Shown: positions 7,618 through 14,133, counted from the stretch's first letter. The stretch: 14,133 nucleotides of DNA from Acidobacteriaceae bacterium (GCA_003152795.1 PMBA01000091.1:975-15107), one strand, 5' to 3'. Notes: generated by a model from the letters alone, not told the origin. Program-made: numbers and translations.

Positions 7618-8025
7618 TCACCCTCCCAGGATAATGAACCTACTGTCGCATGTTGTGGTAACCCGCTTACGACGAAGAGAACAGCCCACGCCAATGGACT
7701 TCACGGTTTCGATTGCCGCGCGGCTTTGTGACGTAGGAAAGGCACGAACCAAGATGTGGAATGCCTCTGGCAGGCCACTCGTGGCGATCCGTCCAAACAG
7801 TTCCAACGTCTTGCCCTTCGGGGTGGCCATAAAGACAAAGAAACTGAGGTTTGGCCGCGTCCTCGAGACTGCATCACCTGGTTCAACCACTTCCCAGTCT
7901 GGTTCGGCTTCCCCATTTTCGGCAACCACGGTCTTGCCCAGGATTGCCTTCAACTCCCGCGCTGAGATATGGCGTCGACTTGGGGTACGTAGCCCCGGAC
8001 TACACCTACCCAGGTTTTGCCTCAA
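7618..8025 (-). CDS. Hypothetical 135-codon open frame spanning the receptor-SDR gap (contains the HsdR relic)
   Basis: An uninterrupted frame begins at TTG 8023-8025, overlapping the receptor's TGA stop, and ends in TGA at 7618-7620, three bases before the SDR start ATG. It thus bridges exactly the space between the two genes. Its middle (about residues 22-90) is the HsdR relic. The first ~20 residues (rich in R, G and S) and the last ~45 residues match nothing I recognise. The frame could be chance openness, or a chimeric leftover whose translation helps couple the receptor and the dehydrogenase. Lack of a clear ribosome binding site for the TTG argues against a real protein. Confidence 0.2.
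   Translation of the reverse strand: MRQNLGRCSPGLRTPSRRHISARELKAILGKTVVAENGEAEPDWEVVEPGDAVSRTRPNLSFFVFMATPKGKTLELFGRIATSGLPEAFHILVRAFPTSQSRAAIETVKSIGVGCSLRRKRVTTTCDSRFIILGG
7622..7627 (-). promoter_or_regulatory. Ribosome binding site deciding the SDR start
   Basis: The minus strand reads GGGAGG, then GTGATC, then ATG. The 6-nt spacing to ATG 7615 is ideal, whereas the alternative GTG at 7621 would directly abut the site. The site also lies over the end of the upstream open frame, whose TGA is at 7618-7620. Confidence 0.75.
7756..7965 (-). pseudogene. hsdR: Relic of type I restriction enzyme R subunit (HsdR), internal fragment
   Basis: About 70 codons on the minus strand read as an internal piece of HsdR, the DNA translocase/nuclease subunit of type I restriction systems. 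The matching segment runs from ARELKAILGKTVVAENG through EPDWE and RPNLSFFVFMATPKGKTLEL to FGR...GLPEAFH. Family members have a very similar block (PNLSFFAFTATPKGKTLELFGR then PFHLYSMRQAIEEGF) in the first motor domain. Here the conserved TATPK helicase motif has become MATPK, and similarity stops right after AFH. A real HsdR is around 1000 residues, so well under a tenth remains. No HsdM, HsdS or other HsdR part is nearby. The identification rests on recalled family motifs and was not searched. Confidence 0.7.
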
Positions 8026-11000
8026 AACGTCAATACGCCGGTCACAACGATGATGCGGCCAGAACTGGGCGACCCAAACGATCCATAGGGGCTGGTTGGC
8101 GCCACCACGTCGCTTGTGATCAAACCCAGATTGGGGAGCGATGCATTATTGTTCGGCGCGGCGAAATTGGTGTGGTTGAATACGTTGAATGCCTGCGCAC
8201 CCACTTTGAACTGCATGCTCCCCTCCTGGAAAATGTTCTTATACACGCTCAAATCGACGTCGGCGTAGTGCGGCCCATAGAAGGCATTACGCGGCACGTT
8301 GCCGAAATTGGTCTGCGCAGGATCGTTGTACGGGTCCTGATTCGATACCCCAGAACCGTTAAAGAAATGGCCCTGGAAGCACGGGTGGGAAAACGAATTA
8401 CAGGAATGATTGAAGTGATTGTCCAGTACGTCCGCCAGCACGTAGTAATTGCCTGTGCCGTTGTATAGGTCGTTTTCAGCATTGCTATTGAACACGCTGA
8501 AGGGAAGGCCGGACCGCCAAAAGGCCTTGCCGCCAATCGTCCAGCCACCTGCGGCAAAATTAACAATTTTGTTTCGGAAATGGTTCGGCTCAACATATAT
8601 GAGATCGGCCAGAAAATTATGGCGGATGTCATAGTCGGCGTTCGAGTACATCAGCAGCGATGTGTGGTTCGGCACAATCTGGTAAGGAAGGCCATTGTTG
8701 TTAAAGTCCTCAGACTGGCCGCCGTTAGAAACGTCGTCGAGTGCGTGTGAATATGTGTAGGAGAAATTCGCAGTCACACCGTAACGATTGATGTGCTTGT
8801 AGATAACCGAGATCCCGTTATATCCAGATATGGCGTTATCGTTGATAATTCCCATCTGTCCGAACCGCGGATCGGGCGGATTGACCGGAACGTCCTCGAA
8901 ACTGGTATAGGCCGATGGAGGCGTGTATGCGTTTCCGGCCAGGTTCTGGTTAATTGCGTAATCGTAGCTGACCAGATCGTAGCCATGGTTCCCCACGTAG
9001 GAAAGGACCACAGCATCGGAACGGTCGAGCTGCATCTGGATTTGCAAACTCCACTCCAGATATTTCGGGCTCACAACGTGCTGCGGAGTCAAGTAGTGGG
9101 CGGGCGCAAAGAATGGTACGCCCGGCGGCAGCGACGCCTCCAGTTGGTTAGCGTTCAGCCCTGTGGAGAACCCGGCCGTAAGAGCGTTGTAGGAAGCGAG
9201 GGCGAAGGCTGGCGCGCTTCCCGGCCCCTGCCCCACGTTTCCAGCCTCTACGAATGCGCCGTAGTTGTCGGGAAAGGTCAAGTACTGATTTTCGATCAAC
9301 GCGCCGGGAAATGCGTCCGCGAAGACGCCCACGCCGCCGCGGAGGATGAACTTTCCGGTGCCTTTTGTATCCCAGTTGAAACCGAAGCGCGGCTGGATGA
9401 TGGCCATTTCCAGTGAGGAGAAGACTTTGTCATAGCCGGTAGCGATGGTCTGGTTGTACGGTGTGTCCAGGGTGACGTTCGTCGGTGGAAAGCCGCCGAG
9501 ATAGCGCGAAAAACAACTCGTGTTGCACCGGATATTTCCATTGCGGTCCACGCGGACACCGTAATCGAGAACCAATCGCCGAGTGGCCCTCCATTCATCC
9601 TGCGCGTAGATGCCGTAGTTGTAACCAGCCAGACTGATTTCCTTGACTTGATCAAAGGTCTGCTGAAAGTTCGAACCTGCCGATCCCGGCAGCACGCCGC
9701 CGGCGAGGTCGCCAAGACTGTTGAAGGTGTAATACCCGGCGTATGTATTCACCGTCGGGTAGCCGTCGGTGATGTCATATCGCTTGAAGTTGGCCCCGAA
9801 TTTCAGATTGTGGCCTCCTTTCAGCCAGGAAAGATCGTCCACGAATTGATATTGGGTGGAGTTAGTTGTTGTAGGATGGCCGCCCCAATCGAAACCAACT
9901 CTGCCACTCTGGCCCAGCCCGGTGGAAAAGTTGGTGCCGCCATCGGAACCATTGTTGAACTGCGCGGGCGATACCGCCAGCGTCTTCTGCAGATTTGCGG
10001 GGCCGAACGGCCACGAATAGTGGAAGCCCGATGCAATAAATTGATTGGTCACATTGGGGCCAAAAATGTACGTGTGGTTCAACTGACCGTTAAAAATGGG
10101 CTGCTTGCTGACCACGTTCAATAGTGGATTCACGACGCTGATGAAATTCGGCTGGAAGCCCTGATCGTCGCTAATCCGGACAAAGAGCTTCTGCTTGTCG
10201 TTGATGTTCCAGTCGCCGCGGCCAATGATCATATACTCGGTCAGTGCGCCGCTTGTTACGCCCGCCGCCGACGTCATGCACGCAATCGCCGTTCCCGAGG
10301 CGCCGGTCGGAACGGTGCCGAAATACGTGTTCGGCTGGCCATACACCGGTGTACCGGCATACGAGCCGCAACCGAGAGTCCCGCTCAAATCCTGAAGCGG
10401 ACCGTTTCCTGTCGTGACCGGCGCGGCGGTGCTGTAAAACGGTGACGTCTGCAGCAGATTAAACATCTGCGTATAGAGCGGCACGCTGCCGGCAGGAATT
10501 GTATTCAGGGTCGTGTTCTGAAATGCGGCGGTGGGAAAATTGACATAGCTGGTGGATGGCTGAACGTACCGAATACCTTCGGTGTCAGCGAAGAAAAACA
10601 ACTTCTTGCGGATAATCGGACCGCCAATCTGGGCTGAATATTGGTTGGAAACAGCCTTTTGCCGCGGTATGCCATTCAGGTTATTGAAGAAATCATTGGC
10701 GTTCAGGACGTCGCCGTTGTAGGTGTAATTCAACAAGCCATGGATGCGGTTGGTTCCGCTTTTCGTGACGTAGGTTTGGACAGCGCCCGCCTGACGACCC
10801 CATTCCGTGCTGTAGCCGTTCTGTACCAGCGACGCCTGATCGATTTCCGACGCACCGATGCTGAGCGTGGATGCGCCGACAGTGGAGACGTTGAAGAATG
10901 AGTCCGTCTGGTCGGCGCCGTTCAATATGATGAGGTTGGAAATGCCTGGAAGTCCGGCGGAACTGAAATTCCCGGTGGAAAATCCGTGGGAACCGTTCGT

Positions 11001-11600
11001 GTTTACTACAACGCCGGGCGCGGTGAAAGCAAAGGTCGTGATGTCACCGCCGGGACTAGGCAGGTTTTCAAATTGCTCCGTGGTAAACGTCGTGGTTATG
11101 TTGGCGGTCTGGGTGTCGACTAATTGCGCATTGTTCGCGCTGACCGTAATCGTCTCTTTGCTGCCCGTCGGGGTCACGGTCAAGTTGGACACGGACTGTT
11201 GGCTGACGAGAATCAAGACCGAAATCGCATTCGACTGGAGTCCCTGGGCGGAGGCCGAAACCGTATAGGCGCCCGGCTTCAGGAACGGGACGGTGTACAG
11301 ACCGCGGTCGTTCGTCGTCAGCGTGCGGGTAGCGCCGGTAGCGGTTTCCACGACGGTGACCGTCGCTCCGGGAACCACAGCTTCCGTGGAGTCGGTGACG
11401 ACGCCGTTCAGGCTTCCGGTGACGGCCGTTTGAGCCGATGCGTAGGGAGTCCCGTTCCAGCAGAGCATTCCAACCATCGCAATGGCGGCAACAATCCAAA
11501 ACCGACCGACGCTCACTCCGAAGCGGCCGGAGAACATTCGATGAAGACCCAAGGACGATCTGCACGACGTGAAATGGAAAGCAAGTACTTGGTTGCGCAT
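8022..11600 (-). CDS. TonB-dependent receptor with N-terminal carboxypeptidase-regulatory-like domain (Oar-like)
   Basis: A 1192-residue outer-membrane protein for TonB-driven uptake. A long signal peptide (hydrophobic core about 35-48, cleavage near ASA-Q, residues 54-57) precedes a carboxypeptidase regulatory-like beta domain (about 60-140: GSLNGVVTDSTEAVVPGATVTV). A plug-like region follows (about 150-300), and then a large beta-barrel. Typical landmarks are GGPIIRKKLFFFADTEGIRY, EWSLQIQMQLDRSDAVVLSYVGNHG, HNFLADLIYVEP and the final aromatic residue in VVTGVLTF, the barrel assembly signal. This architecture is common in Acidobacteriota, where such receptors are thought to import sugars or oligomers. 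Upstream in-frame codons to 11735 exist, but ATG 11600 has GGAGGG (11605-11610) 4 nt before it. The gene heads the minus-strand run, and a promoter and palindromic operator lie about 100-155 nt upstream. Confidence 0.93.
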   Translation of the reverse strand: MRNQVLAFHFTSCRSSLGLHRMFSGRFGVSVGRFWIVAAIAMVGMLCWNGTPYASAQTAVTGSLNGVVTDSTEAVVPGATVTVVETATGATRTLTTNDRGLYTVPFLKPGAYTVSASAQGLQSNAISVLILVSQQSVSNLTVTPTGSKETITVSANNAQLVDTQTANITTTFTTEQFENLPSPGGDITTFAFTAPGVVVNTNGSHGFSTGNFSSAGLPGISNLIILNGADQTDSFFNVSTVGASTLSIGASEIDQASLVQNGYSTEWGRQAGAVQTYVTKSGTNRIHGLLNYTYNGDVLNANDFFNNLNGIPRQKAVSNQYSAQIGGPIIRKKLFFFADTEGIRYVQPSTSYVNFPTAAFQNTTLNTIPAGSVPLYTQMFNLLQTSPFYSTAAPVTTGNGPLQDLSGTLGCGSYAGTPVYGQPNTYFGTVPTGASGTAIACMTSAAGVTSGALTEYMIIGRGDWNINDKQKLFVRISDDQGFQPNFISVVNPLLNVVSKQPIFNGQLNHTYIFGPNVTNQFIASGFHYSWPFGPANLQKTLAVSPAQFNNGSDGGTNFSTGLGQSGRVGFDWGGHPTTTNSTQYQFVDDLSWLKGGHNLKFGANFKRYDITDGYPTVNTYAGYYTFNSLGDLAGGVLPGSAGSNFQQTFDQVKEISLAGYNYGIYAQDEWRATRRLVLDYGVRVDRNGNIRCNTSCFSRYLGGFPPTNVTLDTPYNQTIATGYDKVFSSLEMAIIQPRFGFNWDTKGTGKFILRGGVGVFADAFPGALIENQYLTFPDNYGAFVEAGNVGQGPGSAPAFALASYNALTAGFSTGLNANQLEASLPPGVPFFAPAHYLTPQHVVSPKYLEWSLQIQMQLDRSDAVVLSYVGNHGYDLVSYDYAINQNLAGNAYTPPSAYTSFEDVPVNPPDPRFGQMGIINDNAISGYNGISVIYKHINRYGVTANFSYTYSHALDDVSNGGQSEDFNNNGLPYQIVPNHTSLLMYSNADYDIRHNFLADLIYVEPNHFRNKIVNFAAGGWTIGGKAFWRSGLPFSVFNSNAENDLYNGTGNYYVLADVLDNHFNHSCNSFSHPCFQGHFFNGSGVSNQDPYNDPAQTNFGNVPRNAFYGPHYADVDLSVYKNIFQEGSMQFKVGAQAFNVFNHTNFAAPNNNASLPNLGLITSDVVAPTSPYGSFGSPSSGRIIVVTGVLTF

Positions 11601-11705
11601 TGGACCCTCCATTTGCTTCTTTGACAATTCAAGGGCAGTCGGAGGAATTCCAATCCGGGCTCCCCGGGCTGCGATCTTGCGGTCGCGCGACATTTTGTCT
11701 CTTAC

Positions 11706-11735
11706 CCTATACTCCCCCCTCTCTTCGGTTGTCAA
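11706..11735 (-). promoter_or_regulatory. Predicted sigma-70-type promoter of the TonB receptor gene
   Basis: The minus strand carries a perfect TTGACA (11735-11730), an 18-nt spacer and TATAGG (11711-11706). Transcription would start near 11699 and leave a leader of about 100 nt before ATG 11600. The palindromic operator ends 8 nt upstream of the -35 box. An alternative promoter with TATAGA inside the operator (11758-11753) and TTGTTG 16 nt further upstream is also possible, and would place the palindrome over a -10 region. Confidence 0.5.
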
Positions 11736-11772
11736 TAATGAAAAGAATCGATTCTATAATCCAATATTGACA
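11722..11772 (-). repeat. Composite promoter/operator element, left copy (inverted relative to the right copy)
   Basis: On the minus strand this 51-bp element reads TGTCAAT, a 7-nt spacer, TATAGAATCGATTCT, 8 nt, TTGACA, 1 nt, CCGAAGA. The 50-bp copy at 12454-12503 on the plus strand has the same blocks in the same order, with at least 40 positions identical by eye. Each copy points towards the gene next to it: this one towards the TonB receptor. TGTCAA and TTGACA also form an outer dyad around the central palindrome. Confidence 0.7.
11744..11755. promoter_or_regulatory. Palindromic operator AGAATCGATTCT (LacI/GalR-like), receptor side
   Basis: A perfect 12-bp palindrome with a central CG, the form typical of LacI/GalR-family operators. 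It recurs exactly at 12470-12481. Its place upstream of a sugar-uptake receptor promoter supports a carbohydrate-responsive regulator. The regulator family is inferred from the operator shape only. Confidence 0.6.
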
Positions 11773-12015
11773 CGCAACAAAATATGTCAGGTGAGGGGAT
11801 AGAAAAGTCGCTATCTATATTTAGGTACATACATATACCAATATTCAGATTGTTCCAAGTGGAGCGGGTGAATCGGATCATGATCGGAATATCGATACTA
11901 TCTAGGAAGTTTTTCTATGCTGTGGATCAAGCTGTCGGAGCAGGCACAGTCTCGGGCTTCGCCCAAGGCTGGCGCCTCAGCGATTCAGAGCTGCAAAAGG
12001 AGAAGGGGATTGCTG
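11773..12015. other. AT-rich gene-free stretch
   Basis: About 240 nt between the left operator element and the lysA relic. The first ~140 nt are visibly AT-rich compared with all the surrounding genes. Open frames exist on the plus strand but show no recognisable protein signature. A degenerate operator-like sequence around TATCGATACTAT lies at 11890-11901; its right half matches the palindrome in 9 of 10 positions. The end of the stretch (about 11999-12008) carries the AGGAGAAGGG ribosome-site sequence of the lysA relic. Confidence 0.45.
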
Positions 12016-12451
12016 GTGAAGCGCACCGCGAAATCTAAGTTCCTACCGCCCCCGGCCTTTGTCTACCAGTGCGGGGTCGGTGGCGGGGGCCAACGCGTCT
12101 TGTTTTGTGAATCGGTCTCCCCTGGAACGGCTCGCGGCGAGTTATGGAACGCCGCTCTACGTGCACTCGACAGCGATGATCCGCGAGCGCATAAAGGCAT
12201 TCGCCCGCGCTTTCCGCTTGATCCCGCACACGCTTTGCTATTCCGTGAAGGCCAACTCCTCGTTGGCGATCTTGCGCTTAATCGCGCGCGAGAGTGCGGG
12301 GTTCGATGTGCTTTCCGGGGGAGAGCTCGAAAGAGTTCTACGCGTGGATCGCCACGCAGCAAACCGCGTGGTCTATTCCGGTGTCGGTAAGACCGTGCCG
12401 GAAATGGAGCTCGCCCTACGGGCCGGAATCCTCCTGTTCAACATTTCCTAG
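12016..12451 (+). pseudogene. lysA: Diaminopimelate decarboxylase (lysA), frameshifted and 3'-truncated relic
   Basis: LysA is a PLP enzyme that makes lysine from meso-diaminopimelate. From GTG 12016 (GAAGGGG 7 nt upstream) one frame gives FLPPPAFVYQCG...VLFCESV. After one extra T at about 12118 the next frame continues with PLERLAASYGTPLYVHS, CYSVKAN (PLP lysine codon at 12248), AGFDVLSGGELERVL and VVYSGVGKTVPEMELALRAGILLFN. Together these follow the LysA N-terminal half in order. The frame then hits TAG (12449-12451), exactly where similarity to the usual FNVES continuation ends. Only about 145 of ~420 residues remain, and the whole C-terminal domain is missing. It cannot encode an active enzyme; a functional lysA should exist elsewhere. 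The break lies two bases from the right copy of the regulatory element. Confidence 0.82.
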
Positions 12452-12453
12452 CT

Positions 12454-12503
12454 TGTCAATTCACAGTATAGAATCGATTCTATTTATTGTTGACAGCCGA
12501 AGA
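12454..12503 (+). repeat. Composite promoter/operator element, right copy
   Basis: This plus-strand element reads TGTCAAT, a 6-nt spacer, TATAGAATCGATTCT, 8 nt, TTGACA, 1 nt, CCGAAGA. It matches the minus-strand copy at 11722-11772 block for block. It begins immediately after the broken end of lysA and points towards the esterase. TTGACA (12490-12495) would be a perfect -35 box, but no good -10 is seen 16-19 nt downstream, so the true promoter of the esterase is unresolved. Confidence 0.68.
12468..12483. promoter_or_regulatory. 16-bp palindromic operator ATAGAATCGATTCTAT (LacI/GalR-like), esterase side
   Basis: A perfect 16-bp palindrome with a central CG, containing the same 12-bp core as the site at 11744-11755. 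It lies about 90 nt upstream of the esterase start and suggests shared control of the esterase and the TonB receptor. Confidence 0.62.
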
Positions 12504-12570
12504 TGAGGGTGTTGCCACTGCCACTGTTATTTTGTTCTCCATCGGCATGCCTGCTCATGGAAGAGGGAAC

Positions 12571-14133
12571 ATGATTAGAGCGTCGACGATATTGATCGCG
12601 GCCCTCCTGCTCTCCGAGAGCATCGCAAACACTCAAGCTCCCGCCGTCTCCGCACCGGAGGTCACAACCGCGTCCGGAGTCCTCGCAGGTATCCATTTCG
12701 GTCCCGGGCGGAGTGAGGTAGCCTTCCTCGGCATCCCCTACGCTGCACCGCCCATCGGCAACCGTCGTTGGCTGCCGCCACAACCGGCGAGCAACTGGTC
12801 TGGCATCCGCTCGGCGAAGCAATTCGCTCCAACTTGCCCACAGCTCCCCTCTTCGTGGTGGCCGGAAATGGCGGGTCGTGAGCGCTTGGAAACCAGTGAA
12901 GATTGCCTTTATCTCAACGTCTGGACCACAAACCTGCCGGACGCCATGAAGCAGCCGGTGATGGTGTGGATCCACGGAGGCGGCAATGTGGAAGGCTCGA
13001 GTCAAATACCACCTCTTGCTCCGGCACTCGCTCGAAGAGGAGTTGTGGTGGTCACCGTCGAATATCGTCTGGGGGTGCTCGGTTTCTTGGCTCATCCGGC
13101 CCTGACAGCCGAATCACGGCATCATTCCTCCGGAAATTACGGCTTACTTGACCAAATTGCCGCACTCGAATGGGTACGGCACAACATTGCAGCCTTTGGG
13201 GGCGACCCGAACTCAGTCACAATATTTGGCGAATCGTCCGGCGCAGAGGATGTTTGCCATTTATTGGTATCGCCTCTCAGTGTGGGACTCTTTCATAAAG
13301 CCATTCTTGAAAGTAGCGTCTGTTTGGATTCTGTTTATTCTGCCTTGACAATACCACCAGACTTCTACGGCAATCACCGACTCGGAGAAGCCTTAGGCAT
13401 CCGACTTTCTGCTGCTCTTGGAATCGCGAATGATACGAATGCGCTGGCCTCTTTGCGCGCTCTGGCACCGGACAAGCTGCTGGAAGCGGCGCATAACCTA
13501 ATGTCCGCAGACTTCGATGTCATCGTTGACGGATGGGTGGTGCAAAATCAGCCCGCAATAACCTTTAAGATGCGACGCCAGGCGCTGGTCCCCGTGCTGG
13601 TCGGCAGCAATGCCGACGAGACTACGGTCTTCGGGAAACCGTCGCCGCTCGCTACCACGGATTCTCGCCCGAAAAATATCGCGCAATACCGGCAGTGGCT
13701 GGCGAACGAATTCCGCGAGTTCGCCAACGATGTTTGGAAAGTCTATCCTGCAACCTCCGATGCGGAGGTCGAGAACGTGCTTGTTCGTATGCAAACGGAT
13801 TACGGCTATGGATTTGGATCGTATGCGTTGGCGAAAGCAATGTCGGACGCAGGCCAGCCTGCGTATCTGTACTACTTTACTTACGTCGGACGCGATCCTT
13901 TTGCCGTGCTTGGCGCATTCCATAGCGAGGAAATGATGTTTATTGGTGACACCTATTGGAAAAGCTGGGTGCCCAACTCAGACGATGAGAAACTCTCAAA
14001 AATAATGGGGGACTACTGGGTGCAGTTCGCAAAAAGCGGCAACCCCAACCGTCGCGGTCTTCCGGAATGGCCCCTCTATAAAGAAAAGAGTGGGCGGTGT
14101 ATGGAACTTGGGCGCGAAGTAAAATCCCGTTCG
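12571..14133 (+). CDS. Secreted type B carboxylesterase, 3' end outside window
   Basis: The frame is open from 12571 through the last base of the window (521 codons, no stop), so the gene is almost complete but cut. An N-terminal hydrophobic stretch (ASTILIAALLLSESIANTQA) is a signal peptide, so the enzyme acts in the periplasm or outside. Family marks are VAFLGIPYAAPPIGNRRW, EDCLYLNVW, the oxyanion-hole segment VMVWIHGGGN, and the nucleophile elbow FGESSGA with Ser222. The catalytic Glu350 is in GSNADE and His451 in GAFHSEE, with spacing as in acetylcholinesterase and p-nitrobenzyl esterase. Most relatives have GESAG; here it is GESSG. ATG 12571 is preceded by AGAGGG 3-4 nt upstream; ATG 12547 is also in frame but lacks a ribosome site. 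The palindromic operator upstream ties it to the receptor. Substrate unknown; an acylated sugar or polyol would fit the locus. Confidence 0.93.
   Translation, partial: MIRASTILIAALLLSESIANTQAPAVSAPEVTTASGVLAGIHFGPGRSEVAFLGIPYAAPPIGNRRWLPPQPASNWSGIRSAKQFAPTCPQLPSSWWPEMAGRERLETSEDCLYLNVWTTNLPDAMKQPVMVWIHGGGNVEGSSQIPPLAPALARRGVVVVTVEYRLGVLGFLAHPALTAESRHHSSGNYGLLDQIAALEWVRHNIAAFGGDPNSVTIFGESSGAEDVCHLLVSPLSVGLFHKAILESSVCLDSVYSALTIPPDFYGNHRLGEALGIRLSAALGIANDTNALASLRALAPDKLLEAAHNLMSADFDVIVDGWVVQNQPAITFKMRRQALVPVLVGSNADETTVFGKPSPLATTDSRPKNIAQYRQWLANEFREFANDVWKVYPATSDAEVENVLVRMQTDYGYGFGSYALAKAMSDAGQPAYLYYFTYVGRDPFAVLGAFHSEEMMFIGDTYWKSWVPNSDDEKLSKIMGDYWVQFAKSGNPNRRGLPEWPLYKEKSGRCMELGREVKSRS

Noticed and set aside
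8793-9416. 207-codon plus-strand frame within the TonB receptor gene
   Set aside because: Opposite a continuous, well-supported barrel-coding frame; shadow.
11784-12038. 84-codon plus-strand frame upstream of lysA
   Set aside because: No recognisable domain; it crosses the AT-rich stretch and runs into the lysA relic in another frame.
11722-12503. Insertion sequence bounded by the inverted elements
   Set aside because: The inverted copies resemble transposon ends, but no transposase is present and no target-site duplication was seen. The repeats look like promoters, and the interior holds a lysA relic.
12490-12518. Complete promoter for the esterase from TTGACA at 12490
   Set aside because: The -35 box is perfect, but positions 16-19 nt downstream (TGCCAC region) do not resemble a -10 box, so a full promoter was not called.
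12484-13095. 203-codon open frame on the minus strand
   Set aside because: It is antisense to the carboxylesterase, which has a full catalytic triad, and its own sequence shows no recognisable domain.
1-14133. CRISPR array, tRNA or rRNA genes
   Set aside because: No regularly spaced repeats, and no cloverleaf or rRNA-like sequence was seen on either strand by eye.

Overview
The window looks like a chromosomal segment of a diderm bacterium, most likely Acidobacteriota (Terriglobia-type). The best clue is a very large TonB-dependent receptor of about 1190 residues with an N-terminal carboxypeptidase-regulatory-like domain, a class that is abundant in that phylum. Moderately high GC, a Tat-exported dipeptidase, a truncated RND pump gene followed by a DUF2892 gene, and secreted hydrolases fit this. 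The lineage call is inference, since no rRNA or marker gene is present.

Layout. Positions 1-761 (+) hold the 3' end of an RND efflux permease and a translationally coupled small DUF2892 membrane protein. Positions 903-11600 are one long run of minus-strand genes. In transcription order these are a TonB-dependent receptor (11600-8022), a gap occupied by a decayed fragment of a type I restriction HsdR subunit (about 7965-7756), a short-chain dehydrogenase (7615-6845), a periplasmic binding protein (6566-5247), two permeases (5250-4360 and 4363-3542), an ABC ATPase (3524-2421) and a Tat-exported M19 dipeptidase (2225-903). Positions 11601-12570 form a rearranged regulatory region. It contains two inverted copies of a ~50-bp promoter/operator-like element, an AT-rich stretch, and a frameshifted, 3'-truncated lysA (diaminopimelate decarboxylase) remnant. 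Positions 12571-14133 (+) hold a secreted type B carboxylesterase that runs off the window end.

How the genes may work together. The binding protein and both permeases look like the SmoEFG/MtlEFG sugar-alcohol ABC transporter, and the dehydrogenase resembles polyol (arabitol/xylulose-type) SDRs. With the outer-membrane receptor upstream this reads as a complete path: outer-membrane uptake, periplasmic capture, inner-membrane import and cytoplasmic oxidation of a polyol or related sugar. The same palindrome (core AGAATCGATTCT) lies in the same orientation and spacing upstream of both the leftward receptor and the rightward esterase. This suggests that one regulator, of LacI/GalR type by the central CG, controls both, and that the esterase may release or deacylate the imported substrate. 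The regulator gene is not in the window.

The most notable points are the duplicated inverted regulatory element abutting a broken lysA, the HsdR relic within the transporter locus, and a binding protein that appears membrane-anchored rather than secreted or lipidated.
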